DNA of 64,000 nt from Neocallimastix lanati (nom. inval.) (lineage: Eukaryota; Neocallimastigomycota; Neocallimastigomycetes; Neocallimastigales; Neocallimastigaceae). This document shows positions 13,381-24,392 of this stretch, in pieces (positions within the stretch are counted from its first letter, which is position 1; each line of letters starts with the position of its first letter). Below the pieces are notes generated by a model. The model did not search any database. It worked only from the letters and a program-made list of their open reading frames with translations, and was not told the origin of the DNA. Position numbers and translations under genes: made by a program. Where the stretch lies: contig JACVTC010000108.1 in assembly GCA_016946835.1 (NCBI GenBank), positions 562,501-626,500 of the forward strand. Direction: 5' to 3'.

Positions 13381-13435
13381 TGGTTCAATGGTAAGTTACC
13401 ATAACCATCGGGCTGAACCCTTAGGGTTCGACACC
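13381..13435 (+). promoter_or_regulatory. tRNA-like module with A and B boxes in the F 5' LTR
   Basis: A-box-like TGGTTCAATGG at 13381-13391 and B-box-like GGTTCGACACC at 13425-13435. The starts are 44 bp apart, the spacing of tRNA positions 8 and 52. A 6-bp stem TATGGT/ACCATA encloses the D-arm-like loop, and GGG-TTCGACA-CCC makes a T-arm-like hairpin. No 7-bp acceptor stem or normal anticodon arm can be drawn, so it is not called a tRNA gene. The same module lies at 18692-18746 in the 3' LTR. Pol III activity is inference. Confidence 0.7.
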
Positions 13436-13700
13436 CACTCTTTCCAAATTTTAATAACTTTTTATTTATTATAACTAGAATATTAAAGAAATTACTAGTG
13501 TTTATCGGTTAAACAATTGAACCGATAAAACTAGAAAAATCTATTTTATTAATATTTTTTATCATTTTTTATCTAAGATTCATTTTCTAGAAAGAAAACT
13601 TGTTTTCTTTAATTTTCTTTAATTTTCTTTAATTTTCTTTTATTTCTAATAATTACTAATAACAACTGATAACTTAAAATAATTAATTTTCCTGAAAAAC

Positions 13701-13752
13701 TATAAATAGGTGTAAAATTTCATAATAAAATATTTTTACTTGTGCTTTTATT
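13701..13752 (+). promoter_or_regulatory. F LTR core promoter and primer-donor segment
   Basis: TATAAATA at 13701-13708. GTGCTTTTATT at 13742-13752 lies about 34 bp further on, where the transcript should start. This 11-mer is the exact complement of AATAAAAGCAC at 13931-13941, just after the LTR. Confidence 0.8.
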
Positions 13753-13930
13753 AATTAATTTTAAAGTAATTTAAAATATTACAATGATTAATTAATAAAA
13801 TAATAATTTATATTTTTACTAATAAAAAAAACTTATTTTAATAAAACATATTTTGAATTACTTTAGTGTCGAGAACCTTTTGTGTAAAAAAAACCTTATA
13901 ACAATCTTAAGTAACATTAAGATTTGTTAC

Positions 13931-13941
13931 AATAAAAGCAC
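13931..13941 (+). other. F self-priming primer binding site
   Basis: AATAAAAGCAC begins at the last LTR base and pairs over 11 nt with the predicted 5' end of the element's own RNA (13742-13752). There is no TGG tRNA-type site. This is the arrangement known for Tf1/sushi elements. Confidence 0.8.
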
Positions 13942-14338
13942 CCTTTGACAAAAAACACGAAACCTTCTCGAGACAAATCTACTCTTTTGGAATCTACTCT
14001 TTTAAGAATCTACTTTTTTGGAATCTACTCTTTTGGAATCTACTCTTTTAAAACTTTAAACAACTCTTGGGCTACCGCTAATAATTATATTATCACTAAA
14101 ACAATATTTTTTCTGTGGAATACTTCCTTAAAAAATTCTATTCTTGAATCTAGTATCTTTTGGATTATTTCTTTTTATAGGTTATCTACCTTTCTTTTGT
14201 ATTCCTTCTTTACTCAAATTCTTGCCCAATTTTTCCTTAGATTCTTCGCTTTCTCTTTATTATAAACATACTTTCAAATTAAATTCTATCTACCTTTGGA
14301 TTCCTCTTTGAAACTCTACCTATACCTTTTGGATTTTA

Positions 14339-14382
<44 letters not shown>

Positions 14383-14733
14383 TTATTAAATGAATATATA
14401 ACCCTAACCCTATATTCTATAATATATTTAGGTGAATGAATATATAGTATCTTAGATAAATACTATAATAAAATTAATTGAACTAATATACTATTTATTA
14501 GATAAATACTATAATAAAATTAATTGAACAAATATATTATTTATTAGATAAATTTATAGTAAAACTAATTGAACAAATATACTATTTATTAGATAAATTC
14601 TGAAAGAAAATTAAGTGAACATATACATAATTTTAGATAAAATTTAACTATAATCTAAGTGAAAGAATATAATATATTTTAAGATAAATTAATACTTAAA
14701 ACTAAATACATATATTAATAATTAGCTAAATAA

Positions 14734-14773
<40 letters not shown>

Positions 14774-15446
14774 TAATAAAATTTACTAATAAGGAGAATC
14801 TGTATAGACAATCCTTATTCTCTTTTATTCTTTTTATTTAATTCCTTAATTTTGTGTTGGCCCTCGCTGGTAGGCTCAGACGTAAGTCCTACATCTCAGC
14901 TCTTTCAGTTAAAATTCACTGAAAAAACAGCAACACAAAAAAAGAAAAAGAATTTTTAATTTTTAATAAGTTTTCGTGTCCATATTTTTAAGGTAATACG
15001 ATAAATATACTAGGAGCGGTTAGAGCTCATAAACAGAGTTTCGGCGTATATTAACTAGTTTCAGTAGGTTAGAAACTATAGTCGTTAATTATTTGAATAT
15101 AAACGGGCTTCAAAACCCTAGAGTGTAAAGAGAGTGTGGATTAAAAGAGAACCACATCCTACCAACCAACTTCAACAGTTCGGTGGTTGCTCTATTCGAA
15201 TAAGCTCTGGCGAATAAGGAACTATAGTCACCGAAGGCTATAGGTTGGTCGTGAAGGTAAAGCGACATTAAAATATATAGTTTTTAATTTTATTTTGAGG
15301 TCTAGTATATACCTCTAGTTAGTAGCTTTTGCCGGTTTTTTTTTAGTTGTAAGGCATTAAAAGCGAAATTTAAATTGTATTTACCTTAAATAAAAGTTCT
15401 TCAATAATTAAATTATCAAATAAATCTATTTTGAAAAGGCAAGAAA
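13942..15446 (+). other. F leader: tandem repeats, A tracts and a structured GC-richer segment
   Basis: 13970-14050 carries 14-bp repeats (GAATCTACTCTTTT variants). A38 lies at 14340-14377. 14440-14640 holds about five copies of a 46-47 bp unit (TTAGATAAATACTATAATAA core). A tract at 14742-14769. 14840-15290 is far less AT-rich and has hairpins such as AGTTTC...GAAACT (15057-15077) and CTATAG...CTATAG. The small open frame at 13945-14265 mostly translates the repeats and is not called a gene. Confidence 0.7.
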
Positions 15447-18341
15447 ATGGAAGAAGATACCTTTTTAAATGCCAGTGCTACCAATAAAGATGGATTCGCT
15501 GGAGATCGTCGTTACTTTAAAGGATTTTTAGCAAAAATGAATCTAATATTCATGCTTGATCCCGAACGATTTAATAATGATCCAATAAAGGTTGCGTATA
15601 TCATTTCTAGACTCTACGGCTCTGCAATGAACTGGGCTGCTACTTTAATTGAAAATAACGATCCATGTTTAAATAACTATCAACAATTCACCTCAAGATT
15701 TAAGGCTACTTTTGGGAGCTACGATTCGACTTTCATTGCTAACCAGAAATTGAAGACAATTAAACAAAGACGCATCGGTGAAATAACAAACTATATTCTC
15801 GAATTCAATAGATATTCTGACGAATCTTCATGGAATGAAGAAGCTAAAATGGATGCTTTCCTCAATGGACTTAATGACCAAATTGCTACCAAAATATATG
15901 AAATGTTTCCAGGACCAAGATCTCTTTTCGCATTACAAACTATTGCCTCTAGACTAGATAGTCGTATTGCTGCTCATAGACAATTTTCTAATCCACAAAA
16001 CAGATCAAATAATAATAATAATAATAATGATAACAGAAATAATAACAGAAACAATAATAATAGAAGACAAAATAAAGGAAAAAAGCCTTTCAAATTCAAT
16101 ACCCGAGGTCCTTTGTCTAATGAAGAAAAGGAAAGAAGAAGAAAAGAACATCTTTGTGCCTATTGTGGATCAGCTAACCATTCCCTTGACCATTGCCCAC
16201 TAGTAAACAGAAATAAAGCCTCTTTTAGCAGTTCTCATATCACTAATCTTGTACCTAAAACTATTCCAAGAATAAGAATTTCTGATCAACCCGATGTAAA
16301 GCTACCAATTTTTGAATTCTCTCTTAATGTTTCCAATATTTCTACAAAAACTAAAATTCTTCTGGACTGCGGCTCTCAACTTAATTTAATGGATGTATAC
16401 TTCACAAAAGAAAACAATATTCCTTACTCTAGTGAATGTAATCTCCCTAACGTATCTAGAATCGGCGGTATTCAGTCAATCATAGGTAAAACTGCACCAA
16501 TATCCTTAAAATATAAAAACCACATATGTAAAACAAGTTTCTATGTTGTTGACCTTCCTTCGTATTGTGCTAATTTAAGCATTGACTGGCTAGAAACTCA
16601 TAATCCCACTATAGACTTTGCCTCAAAAGAACTCTCTTTCAAATCCAACTATTGTATTTCTAATTGCCTTGTACTTCCCAGCGCCTTCACTACTTATGCT
16701 CCTTTAAATACTATTAAAAAGAATTATAAAGAAGAAGAAAATAAAGAAAGTAATAAAATAAATAAATCATTACCAAAGAAATTACTTCCATTTAAGGATA
16801 TTTTTAGCGAAATATATGCGAATGCACTTTCTCGAAGACCTGATTATGCATCAAATGAAGAAGAACTGTCCTCTGACATTCCTTTCAACGTCTTAAAACC
16901 TGAAAATTTTTGCGCTACCACTTCCATTGCCTCTTTAAATGATCAAATACTCCATGAATACAAGAAAGATAAATATTATAATGAAATCTGCAAAAAACTC
17001 AACTCTAAACAAGACTTCCCAGAATCTAATAAATTTTCTTTAAGCAACAACTTCTTACTCGTTGATGGAAAAATTTATGTTCCCCTTAACTGTCGTTCTT
17101 CCGTATTAAATATCTGTCATGACTCCCCATCTGCTGGTCATTTTGGTTTCAAGAAAACTTTCTCCTTAATCAATCGTGACTTTTGGTGGTCATCTATGCA
17201 AAAAGATATTAAAGACTATATTAAATCTTGTGAAATCTGTTGTCGTTCAAAGGATTCTAGACACAAACCTTATGGATTTCTGAACCCACTAGAAATTCCT
17301 GACCGACCTTGGACTTCGCTTTCCATGGATTTCATCACTGATCTCCCTTCATCTAATGGATATACTTGTATTTTTGTTGTTCTCGATAGATTCACAAAAA
17401 TGGGTCACTTCATCCCATTTCCTAACGTTCCTTCTTCTGAAGATACTGCTAAGGCATTCATGACTCATATTTTCAGACTTCATGGATTACCAAATGAAAT
17501 TCTTTCCGATAGAGGTACTCAATTCACTTCTAAACTCTGGACTTCTATTTGCAAAACTCTCAATATCTCAATGAAACTTTCTTCTCCCTTTCACCATCAA
17601 ACTAACGGTTTAACGGAGAGGGTGAACTCCGTTGTAGAACAATTTCTCAGATGTTACTCTAATTTTAAAGGTTCAAATTGGCATAATTATCTATTCCTTG
17701 CTGAATTCTGCTACAACAATTCTATTCAAGAATCATTAAATAAATCACCTTTCTACGCAAATTATGGTTACAACCCTCGCTTCTCACCAGCTGTGCCAAG
17801 TTCTATTGATGTTCCGCGTGCTGAAGAATTTACAACAAACTTAGCGAAACTTTTCAAACAATTAAAAGAAAATTTAAAACAAGCAAGAAATAAACAAGAA
17901 AAATTCGCCAACCAACACAGAATTAAAGCACCTGAATTCAAAGTAAACGACAAAGTTTGGATAAACAGTTCACTCATATTAAGAAATAAAAATAAAAAAT
18001 TAAAACCAAGAAAGCTAGGACCTTATAAAATAATTGAAAAAGTCTCTCCAGTAACATACAAAATTGATTTTCCAAAAAATATAAGAATACACCCAATTAT
18101 CCATGTATCAGAACTTGAGCCATACTACAAAGACAATTTTAAAAGAAAAAAGGAACCTCCACCTCCAATTATAGTTAATGATGAAGAAGAATATGATGTA
18201 GAAGAAATACTTGATAAAAGAAAGCATTATGGAAAGATTCAATATCTTATTAAGTGGAAAGGATATCCTTTATCTGAAGCATCTTGGGAACCGGAAGAAA
18301 ACCTCAACTGTCCAGAAATACTCAAAAAATTTAATAAATAA
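15447..18341 (+). CDS. Element F Gag-Pol polyprotein (gag, protease, integrase, chromodomain)
   Basis: 964 residues from ATG at 15447. The Gag region (about 1-240) includes an Asn/Arg-rich stretch and the zinc knuckle [14 protein letters not shown] near 237-250. The protease-like segment follows ([13 protein letters not shown] near 308-320). Integrase begins after about residue 540, with its HHCC finger (HFGFKKT, then CEICC) and a catalytic core with [10 protein letters not shown] and [11 protein letters not shown]. The C terminus is a chromodomain ([30 protein letters not shown], near 915-955), which in chromoviruses directs integration to marked chromatin. Element parts are listed as seen; it is treated as a broken fossil copy. 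Confidence 0.88.
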   Translation: MEEDTFLNASATNKDGFAGDRRYFKGFLAKMNLIFMLDPERFNNDPIKVAYIISRLYGSAMNWAATLIENNDPCLNNYQQFTSRFKATFGSYDSTFIANQKLKTIKQRRIGEITNYILEFNRYSDESSWNEEAKMDAFLNGLNDQIATKIYEMFPGPRSLFALQTIASRLDSRIAAHRQFSNPQNRSNNNNNNNDNRNNNRNNNNRRQNKGKKPFKFNTRGPLSNEEKERRRKEHLCAYCGSANHSLDHCPLVNRNKASFSSSHITNLVPKTIPRIRISDQPDVKLPIFEFSLNVSNISTKTKILLDCGSQLNLMDVYFTKENNIPYSSECNLPNVSRIGGIQSIIGKTAPISLKYKNHICKTSFYVVDLPSYCANLSIDWLETHNPTIDFASKELSFKSNYCISNCLVLPSAFTTYAPLNTIKKNYKEEENKESNKINKSLPKKLLPFKDIFSEIYANALSRRPDYASNEEELSSDIPFNVLKPENFCATTSIASLNDQILHEYKKDKYYNEICKKLNSKQDFPESNKFSLSNNFLLVDGKIYVPLNCRSSVLNICHDSPSAGHFGFKKTFSLINRDFWWSSMQKDIKDYIKSCEICCRSKDSRHKPYGFLNPLEIPDRPWTSLSMDFITDLPSSNGYTCIFVVLDRFTKMGHFIPFPNVPSSEDTAKAFMTHIFRLHGLPNEILSDRGTQFTSKLWTSICKTLNISMKLSSPFHHQTNGLTERVNSVVEQFLRCYSNFKGSNWHNYLFLAEFCYNNSIQESLNKSPFYANYGYNPRFSPAVPSSIDVPRAEEFTTNLAKLFKQLKENLKQARNKQEKFANQHRIKAPEFKVNDKVWINSSLILRNKNKKLKPRKLGPYKIIEKVSPVTYKIDFPKNIRIHPIIHVSELEPYYKDNFKRKKEPPPPIIVNDEEEYDVEEILDKRKHYGKIQYLIKWKGYPLSEASWEPEENLNCPEILKKFNK

Positions 18342-18656
18342 AACAAATAAACTTATATTTAGATAATGAATCTATAATATTAATTATACAAAAATTTATA
18401 TTTATTAATATCAAATTTATTTCTATTAATATCAATATCAATAATCTTTATTATTTTTACTTATTAATATAAATATTATTTAAATTCATGTAACCTTATT
18501 ATTAATAATGTATTTTTATGTTTATCATGTATTGAAATTTTACACCAAATAACTATTAAAATAATTTATATATTAAAATAATTAAATAAAATTTTCTTAG
18601 TATAGTTTAGCCTAGCTTTGAGATTCGTCTGGCATCCGAATCCTAGAGGAGGACCA

Positions 18657-19242
18657 TGTAACGAAACTCTTAACTAGTAAATTAGTAACTATGGTTCAAT
18701 GGTAAGTTACCATAACCATCGGGCTGAACCCTTAGGGTTCGACACCCACTCTTTCCAAATTTTAATAACTTTTTATTTATTATAACTAGAATATTAAAGA
18801 AATTACTAGTGTTTATCGGTTAAACAATTGAACCGATAAAACTAGAAAAATCTATTTTATTAATATTTTTTATCATTTTTTATCTAAGATTCATTTTCTA
18901 GAAAGAAAACTTGTTTTCTTTAATTTTCTTTAATTTTCTTTAATTTTCTTTTATTTCTAATAATTACTAATAACAACTGATAACTTAAAATAATTAATTT
19001 TCCTGAAAAACTATAAATAGGTGTAAAATTTCATAATAAAATATTTTTACTTGTGCTTTTATTAATTAATTTTAAAGTAATTTAAAATATTACAATGATT
19101 AATTAATAAAATAATAATTTATATTTTTACTAATAAAAAAAACTTATTTTAATAAAACATATTTTGAATTACTTTAGTGTCGAGAACCTTTTGTGTAAAA
19201 AAAACCTTATAACAATCTTAAGTAACATTAAGATTTGTTACA
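18657..19242 (+). repeat. Element F 3' LTR (586 bp)
   Basis: Starts TGTAACGAAAC after the purine-rich tract AGAGGAGGACCA (18645-18656) and ends TTGTTACA. It differs from the 5' LTR at about one base, next to the CATA site. tRNA-like module at 18692-18746. Confidence 0.95.
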
Positions 19243-19260
19243 CTAGGGTACATTCTAACA

Positions 19261-19663
19261 ATAATAATATTATTAAACCTAGCGTGAAATAGGTTTAAAT
19301 AAAAAAAAATTATTTAATATAATCATAATACAAACCTTCGTGATGAAAGGTATAATAAAATATTAAATATAACCATGAATTATGTAAAAATGGATGATGT
19401 TTATCCATCTATAAACTATACTTATTTATTACAGAGTATTTAAAATCATTAAAATTTTATAATTAATATTTTAATAATGAGAAAATTCAAATATATTAAA
19501 TCCTTTTTAGAAATTTGGATTTTAGGGGAAAGTAGGCAAAATAAAATACAAATTATAAAAATATAAAAGAAAATAAAAATATTAAAGAAAAGTCACTTAA
19601 CTGATTCTTTGAGCTAATTATTTGAAAATAATATTTATCTTGAAGTGAATAAAATAGCCTAAT
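19261..19663. other. Unassigned AT-rich spacer between LTR G and LTR I
   Basis: About 400 bp with no open frame of note and no match I can see to the LTRs around it. It includes AAACCTAGCGTGAAATAGG near 19275 and CAAACCTTCGTGATGAAAGG near 19330. It may be host flank or the eroded interior of another element. Confidence 0.5.
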
Positions 19664-20291
19664 TGTAACGGAGGTGCTTCTATTGTAACGGCGGGACGGG
19701 GTATAGAAACACACAAAAGAAGAAAACTCAATAGGTTTACACTATCTGTATAAATAATTCGTTTTATTAGAAATATTTTTTATTAATTATAAAATTTAAA
19801 GTAATTATTAATATTAATCAACAAGGTAATATTTCGAATTACTTATACGTTAATTATTATTAATAAAAGCACGAAGAAAAATATTTTCATTCGTGAAGTT
19901 CGCACTATTTATACTTTTAACGGAAAAACAGTTTTAACATGTAAAAATAATTTTAAAGAAATATTTAGAAATATGTTTTTAATAATTAATAATGTAAAGT
20001 TTCTAGAATATAGATTTTAATTGATGAAAATGAATCTTATCAAAAAAGAATAAAATAATTTATATAATAAGAATTTCTAAATTCATTTTGGTTGAATTAC
20101 GAACCGAAAGAATCTTTAACTTTCTATAATTTTATACAGAAAGAATATTCAAGAAGATATTATTAATAATTAATAAAATAATTAATAAAATAATTATTTA
20201 TGCAAAATGGGTTGAGGTGTGAGTCGAACCCATTAAGTATTGGTCATCGTCAATGTAACTAACCATTGAACCAAAGTTCTAATTTTACTAA
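19664..20291 (-). mobile_element. LTR I (relative of the F LTR), cut by a nest of insertions
   Basis: The minus-strand LTR lies from 20291 leftward to TGTAACGG at 19684, and its first bases are displaced to 54253-54266. Homology to the F LTR: the tRNA-like module, TATAAATAG (minus, 19913-19905), then the primer-donor segment GTGCTTTTATT (19872-19862). Beyond the LTR, the minus-strand sequence ATAGAAGCAC (19683-19674) corresponds to the self-priming site, followed after a few bases by a second CCGTTACA at 19664-19671. So a scrap of internal sequence remains. Reassembled length is about 630 bp against 586 for F. Older than F, judging from their divergence. Confidence 0.78.
20220..20273 (-). promoter_or_regulatory. 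tRNA-like module with A and B boxes in LTR I
   Basis: On the minus strand, TGGTTCAATGG (20273-20263) and GGTTCGACTCA (20230-20220), with starts 43 bp apart. The A-box sequence is identical to that of the F LTR although the surrounding LTR has diverged. The insertion nest starts at 20291-20296, 18 bp upstream of the A box. No full cloverleaf can be drawn. Confidence 0.65.
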
Positions 20292-20296
20292 CTGTG

Positions 20297-21227
20297 TGTA
20301 AAGAATAATAATTAATTTTTATTAAAATAAAAAATAATTATTAATCTTTATTAAAATAAAAAATAATTATTAATCTTTATTAAATAAAATAATAATTATT
20401 TAATAAAATTTATTAACTTTATTATAAAATATTTTTAATATAAAATTATTATTAATAATTTAAAATTAATATTGTAAAATTATTATTCTTTATCATTGTA
20501 TTAATTAATAATATTAAAATAATTAAACATTAATATTTTTTATATTTGTTAAAATTCATCTGATAATTATATGTTAAGTTTTAATTTAAATAATTGTTAC
20601 ATTAATATAATTTTAAACAAATCTAATATAAATTATAGAATTATAATTTAGAAATAATTATAAAATTATATTAAAATCATAATGTAACAAATCAAATGAA
20701 AAAAGAATAATTAATATTTAAAAAATTAATTAAAATAAAACAATGTCATGTATAATTGACATTGTTTAAATAAAACAAATGTTAATTGAAGTTTTCCGAT
20801 TGGAAAATATCGGTTTTTATTCAATTAACATATGATCAATTTTATTAATAATTGATCATTAAACTTTTTAGGTTTTTCTCCCAAATCTTTTCCTAAAAAG
20901 TTATTCATTAAGATTTGGAACTTTACTATAAATAATTCTTGATTTTCTTTATTTTGAAAATCAAGAGTTATTATTATAAGAATATAATTATAATAATAAA
21001 CAAAATAAATTTTTAATTTTTTAAAAATAACAAAAATCTAAATAAAAATTATTTTTAATAAAAAATATTTTAATAAAAATTTTATTTGAACTAATCTCTT
21101 ATAATAAACTCCTACCCTATTTTAAGTTTCGTTAAGTATTTTCTTTTTTTTTTAATTTCTCGATTAATATTAGTATTAATTGTAGAAAAGGGTTAAATTT
21201 AATTAAGTTTAAATTTAATTCTTTACA
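20297..21227 (+). mobile_element. Solo LTR E (relative of the D LTR)
   Basis: 931 bp with perfect 10-bp terminal inverted repeats (TGTAAAGAAT...ATTCTTTACA), flanked by CTGTG at 20292-20296 and 21228-21232. It shares with D the block of TATAAATAA then TCAAGAGTTATTATT and the TTTTTCTCxCxAATCTTTTCCTA segment. No internal region. Confidence 0.88.
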
Positions 21228-21232
21228 CTGTG

Positions 21233-22197
21233 TGTAAGAATCTATAATTATTTTTAAATAAAATAATTATATTTTCTTAGTTAAGTTATAATTATAACTT
21301 TATTTAATTATATAATATTTATTCATTTAAATATTATTAATAATTTATTAAACTCAATATTAAATAATCATTAATTTAATACAACAAATTTATTTAATTA
21401 ATTATTATTTATACATTTATAAATAATTATAGTTTATTTAATTATATATTTAATTATTAAATTTATTAGTCTTAGTTTATTCATTTAATTAAATTGTAAA
21501 CAAATATATTATGTATTCTAATATGTACTTAATAATGTATTCTGTATTTTGTTTATTAATATCATTATTATGTTATTTTCCTTATTTGTAAATTTATGAT
21601 TTTATGGTCGAAATATCTTTTATTATTTTATTCTTTTATTTTCGATCAATTAAATTAGATTAGTTAATCGGTCAATTAGGGTTTTTCCCAATCACTTTTT
21701 AAAAGTAATTGGTTTTACCTAATTGATACGATGATCGATATGGATAGAATATCGATCAAAAATCTTATCTAGGTTTTTCTCTCTAATCTTTTCCTAGATA
21801 AGAGATTTGTTAAGATTAGAAAACATTTTTTAATTTAACCTTATTTTTCAAAAAAGTATAAATAAAGCTCTTGAATTCTCTTTGAGAAATCAAGAGTTAT
21901 TATTATAACAATTATAATATAGTAATAACATTAATAAATTTTTTATATTTCTATTTTAATAAAGTAAGTTTTAATAAAAAACAAATTTAAAAAAAAATAA
22001 AATAAAATAATCTTTTCTCTTTGACTATTTTGTGTTATTAGTTTATTATAATTAGTTATAATAAACTCTCTCTTATAGAAGATAAGTATATTTATCTTTT
22101 TTTTTGTTTTCTCAATTTAATAATAATTATTATATAGTTATTATTAAGTTGTAGTTAATAATTTAATTCTAATTAATTTTATAATTAAATTATTACA
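21233..22197 (+). repeat. Element D 5' LTR (965 bp)
   Basis: TATAAATA at 21857-21864. The primer-donor segment AAGAGTTATTATT at 21892-21904 lies where transcription would begin. Terminal TGTAA...TTACA. Confidence 0.95.
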
Positions 22198-22209
22198 ATA
22201 ATAACTCTT
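22197..22209 (+). other. D self-priming primer binding site
   Basis: AATAATAACTCTT directly at the LTR edge is complementary over 13 nt to 21892-21904 inside the LTR. There is no tRNA-type TGG site. Confidence 0.82.
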
Positions 22210-22279
22210 ATCTAGAATAGATTAGTGTAGTACAAAGAAAATTTTAAATAATACCAATATATTATTGAATTATGTAGTA

Positions 22280-22318
<39 letters not shown>

Positions 22319-22739
22319 TAAGATAAAACTTCAATATATTTTTAATAATAAAATAATATAAAAATAATAAATTAAAACAATATATTAGAATAGAATAATT
22401 ACAATAAAACGATACATATAGAATAGTCTAGAAATTAAGCAAAAAAAAAAAAAAAAAAAAAAAATTTACATAAAATAATAATAAATTAAAACAATATATT
22501 AGAATAGAATAATTACAATAAAACGATATATATAGAATAGTCTAGAAATTAAGCAAAAAAAAAAAAAAAAAAAAAAAAATTATATATTTGTACTATTATA
22601 TATTAATGGATGGATAAATACATACTTTTAATAAATATATTACTATATATAAATGAATACATGACGTATATAAAATCACTATAATATATAAATAAATAAA
22701 ACAAATAATATATATTGTGTAAATAGATATATATATATA

Positions 22740-22781
<42 letters not shown>

Positions 22782-22861
22782 GATAAACATAATTTATTAG
22801 AAATATTACAAAATTTTAAATCTACACTAATTATAATTTTTCACATAACTTAATAAAACTA

Positions 22862-22897
<36 letters not shown>
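22210..22897 (+). other. D leader with five long A tracts and a 114-bp direct repeat
   Basis: A tracts of 24-39 nt end near 22314, 22464, 22579, 22779 and 22896; the last abuts the gag ATG. A block of about 114 bp (TTAGAATAGAATAATTACAA core, ending in an A tract) is repeated in tandem at about 22361-22474 and 22475-22579. A (TA)n run precedes the fourth tract. Confidence 0.8.
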
Positions 22898-22901
<4 letters not shown>

Positions 22902-24331
22902 AAAACAATAGTGATATTCAAATTAATGAGCCTTTAGCAGACACACCATCACCAATTTCACAGTCCATTACGTATAACGAAAATGCTTCTAAACTAATCT
23001 CTGCTATTACAGATTTCATACCTGCCTTCTTTTCGCCAAATGGAGTTCTTCAGAAAGAAAGTGATGTGAAAAACCAACCAAGTATTAGGGAAATAATTAT
23101 CCATAGTGAAGACTTTATTAAGACTCATCCAAATACATTCAAGGATGATGAGTCAAAAAACTCCTTTGTTATCAATAAACTAACAGGAACTGCAAGAAGA
23201 TGGGGTCTCTCTTTGCTAACTGATGGGACTCTAAAGAAGTTAACATTTGAAAAATTCAAGAAACTTTTGTTAGAAAATTTCGATTCAGGTATTGAAAGGA
23301 AGCAGAAATACGTTATTATGGACAAATTGTGGAAGCTTAAACAATCTCAACTTGGTAGTGTCGCTGAATACACTATCGAATTCCGTAGGTTGGCGGGACG
23401 TCTTGGATGGCCCGACGAAGTGCTCATTGACATTATTGGAAAAGGACTTGTGGATAAGGTGCGCGAAGAATTCGACAAGGTTGAGAAACCATCTACCTTG
23501 TTTGAAGCTACGAACACTATAATTGGAATAGATAAAAAATGTTATTTGGAAAGTAGTTTAAGGAATAAGACTAAAAATTTCAAGAAGAATCATAAATCCT
23601 TTCAAAAGAAGCGCAGAGAACTCACCAAAATCGAGAACTACAAGAAACATTTTCACAATAAAAATAAACCTAAAAATGACATTCTCTCAGCCAACTATAC
23701 TTCTAATGGAAACCCAACAATCACTACTGCCTTTTACTTAAATATAAATGATAAAAATATTAGAACAAACTTTTTAATTGACTCCGGATCTGCTAGAAGT
23801 TTCATTTGTAGAAATTTCGCTAATAGTCACAAAATTCCATCATTAGGTTTATCCTCTCCAATTAATATCCAACTCCCAAATAGTAAAAGCATGAACATTA
23901 AACAAACTACAAAACCGCTTAAACTCAAGATTATGGACCATACAGAACGTTTTGAATTTTGCATCGCAAACATAGCCCTCCAAGGAATCAATGGTATTCT
24001 TGGAAGAGATTGGCTCTCAGTTCATAATCCTTTCATTGATTACAAGAAAAATAAAATATTCTTTTTAGGTAAATACTGTGGTTCACATTGCCCTTCTTCA
24101 AGGAAATTCAAGTTCGCAAACCAAAACTCTAATTTCACTGCAACTATGTTCGACAATCCCACAATTAACAATGCCGATCATGATTCTATCATTCCTGAAT
24201 CAATCCCAGAAGATACTGTTTGTCATTCAGACTTGAGTGACTCCGATTTATGTGCCGCTATGCCAACGAAAATAGACTCCGAAGGGAAAAAACCGAGGCA
24301 TAAGAGAGATTCTCGACAAATACTATTCTGA
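22898..24331 (+). CDS. Element D Gag and protease
   Basis: 477 residues. The capsid-like Gag helices (about 60-220) include FVINKLTGTARRWGLSLL and YTIEFRRLAGRLGWPDE. A Lys-rich nucleocapsid-like stretch follows (about 225-255), with no CCHC knuckle seen. The retropepsin motif FLIDSGSARSFI lies near 292-303 and the ILGRDWL motif further on. The C terminus is acidic. The family assembles virus-like particles in the cytoplasm. Confidence 0.85.
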
Positions 24332-24392
24332 TCTCATAATAGTATTTGAGAAAAATGAAGCTGAGAAGTTACCACCACACAGGGAATATGAT

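Larger units (their letters stand above)
12274..13931 (+). repeat. Element F 5' LTR (586 bp, split by a solo LTR)
   Basis: The pieces 12274-12289 and 13362-13931 together match the 3' LTR over its full length. The interrupting LTR occupies 12290-13357 and duplicated CATA. The LTR holds a tRNA-like module near its start, a TATA box at 13701 and the primer-donor segment at 13742. Confidence 0.92.
12274..19242 (+). mobile_element. Element F: Ty3-type chromovirus, incomplete, with near-identical LTRs
   Basis: LTRs of 586 bp (TGTAACG...TTGTTACA) at both ends; the 5' copy is interrupted by a family-A solo LTR. The 5-bp duplication CTAGG lies at 12269-12273 and 19243-19247. Parts seen in order: self-priming site, long repeat-rich leader, gag with zinc knuckle, protease, integrase, chromodomain; reverse transcriptase and RNase H are not among the parts seen. 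I would call it broken, with about one major break. The LTRs differ at about one base, so insertion was recent, and mobilisation in trans by a related complete element is likely. Confidence 0.9.
11455..19260. mobile_element. Solo LTR G (unclassified LTR family), split by element F
   Basis: The left part begins TGTTAGAAT at 11455 and runs to 12273. The right end is 19248-19260, finishing ATTCTAACA. The terminal 9-bp inverted repeat plus the ATAAT duplication (11450-11454 and 19261-19265) define an LTR of about 830 bp with no internal region. Element F lies inside it with its own CTAGG duplication. The LTR contains three ACGCGT motifs (11845, 12128, 12149) next to TATA-like runs. TGTTAG...CTAACA ends are common in Ty1/copia-type LTRs, but no coding part is present to decide. 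Confidence 0.8.

Noticed and set aside
13374-13445. True tRNA genes in the F LTRs and at 20212-20285
   Set aside because: A and B boxes and D-arm/T-arm-like hairpins are present, but no 7-bp acceptor stem and no standard anticodon arm can be drawn. Annotated as tRNA-like modules only.
13945-14265. 106-codon open frame in the F leader
   Set aside because: Largely the 14-bp GAATCTACTCTTTT repeat in translation, with no recognisable domain.
14401-14415. Telomere-like ACCCTAACCCTA, and TTAGGTTAGGG near 7765
   Set aside because: Two units or fewer, internal, and the first lies inside the F leader; no array.
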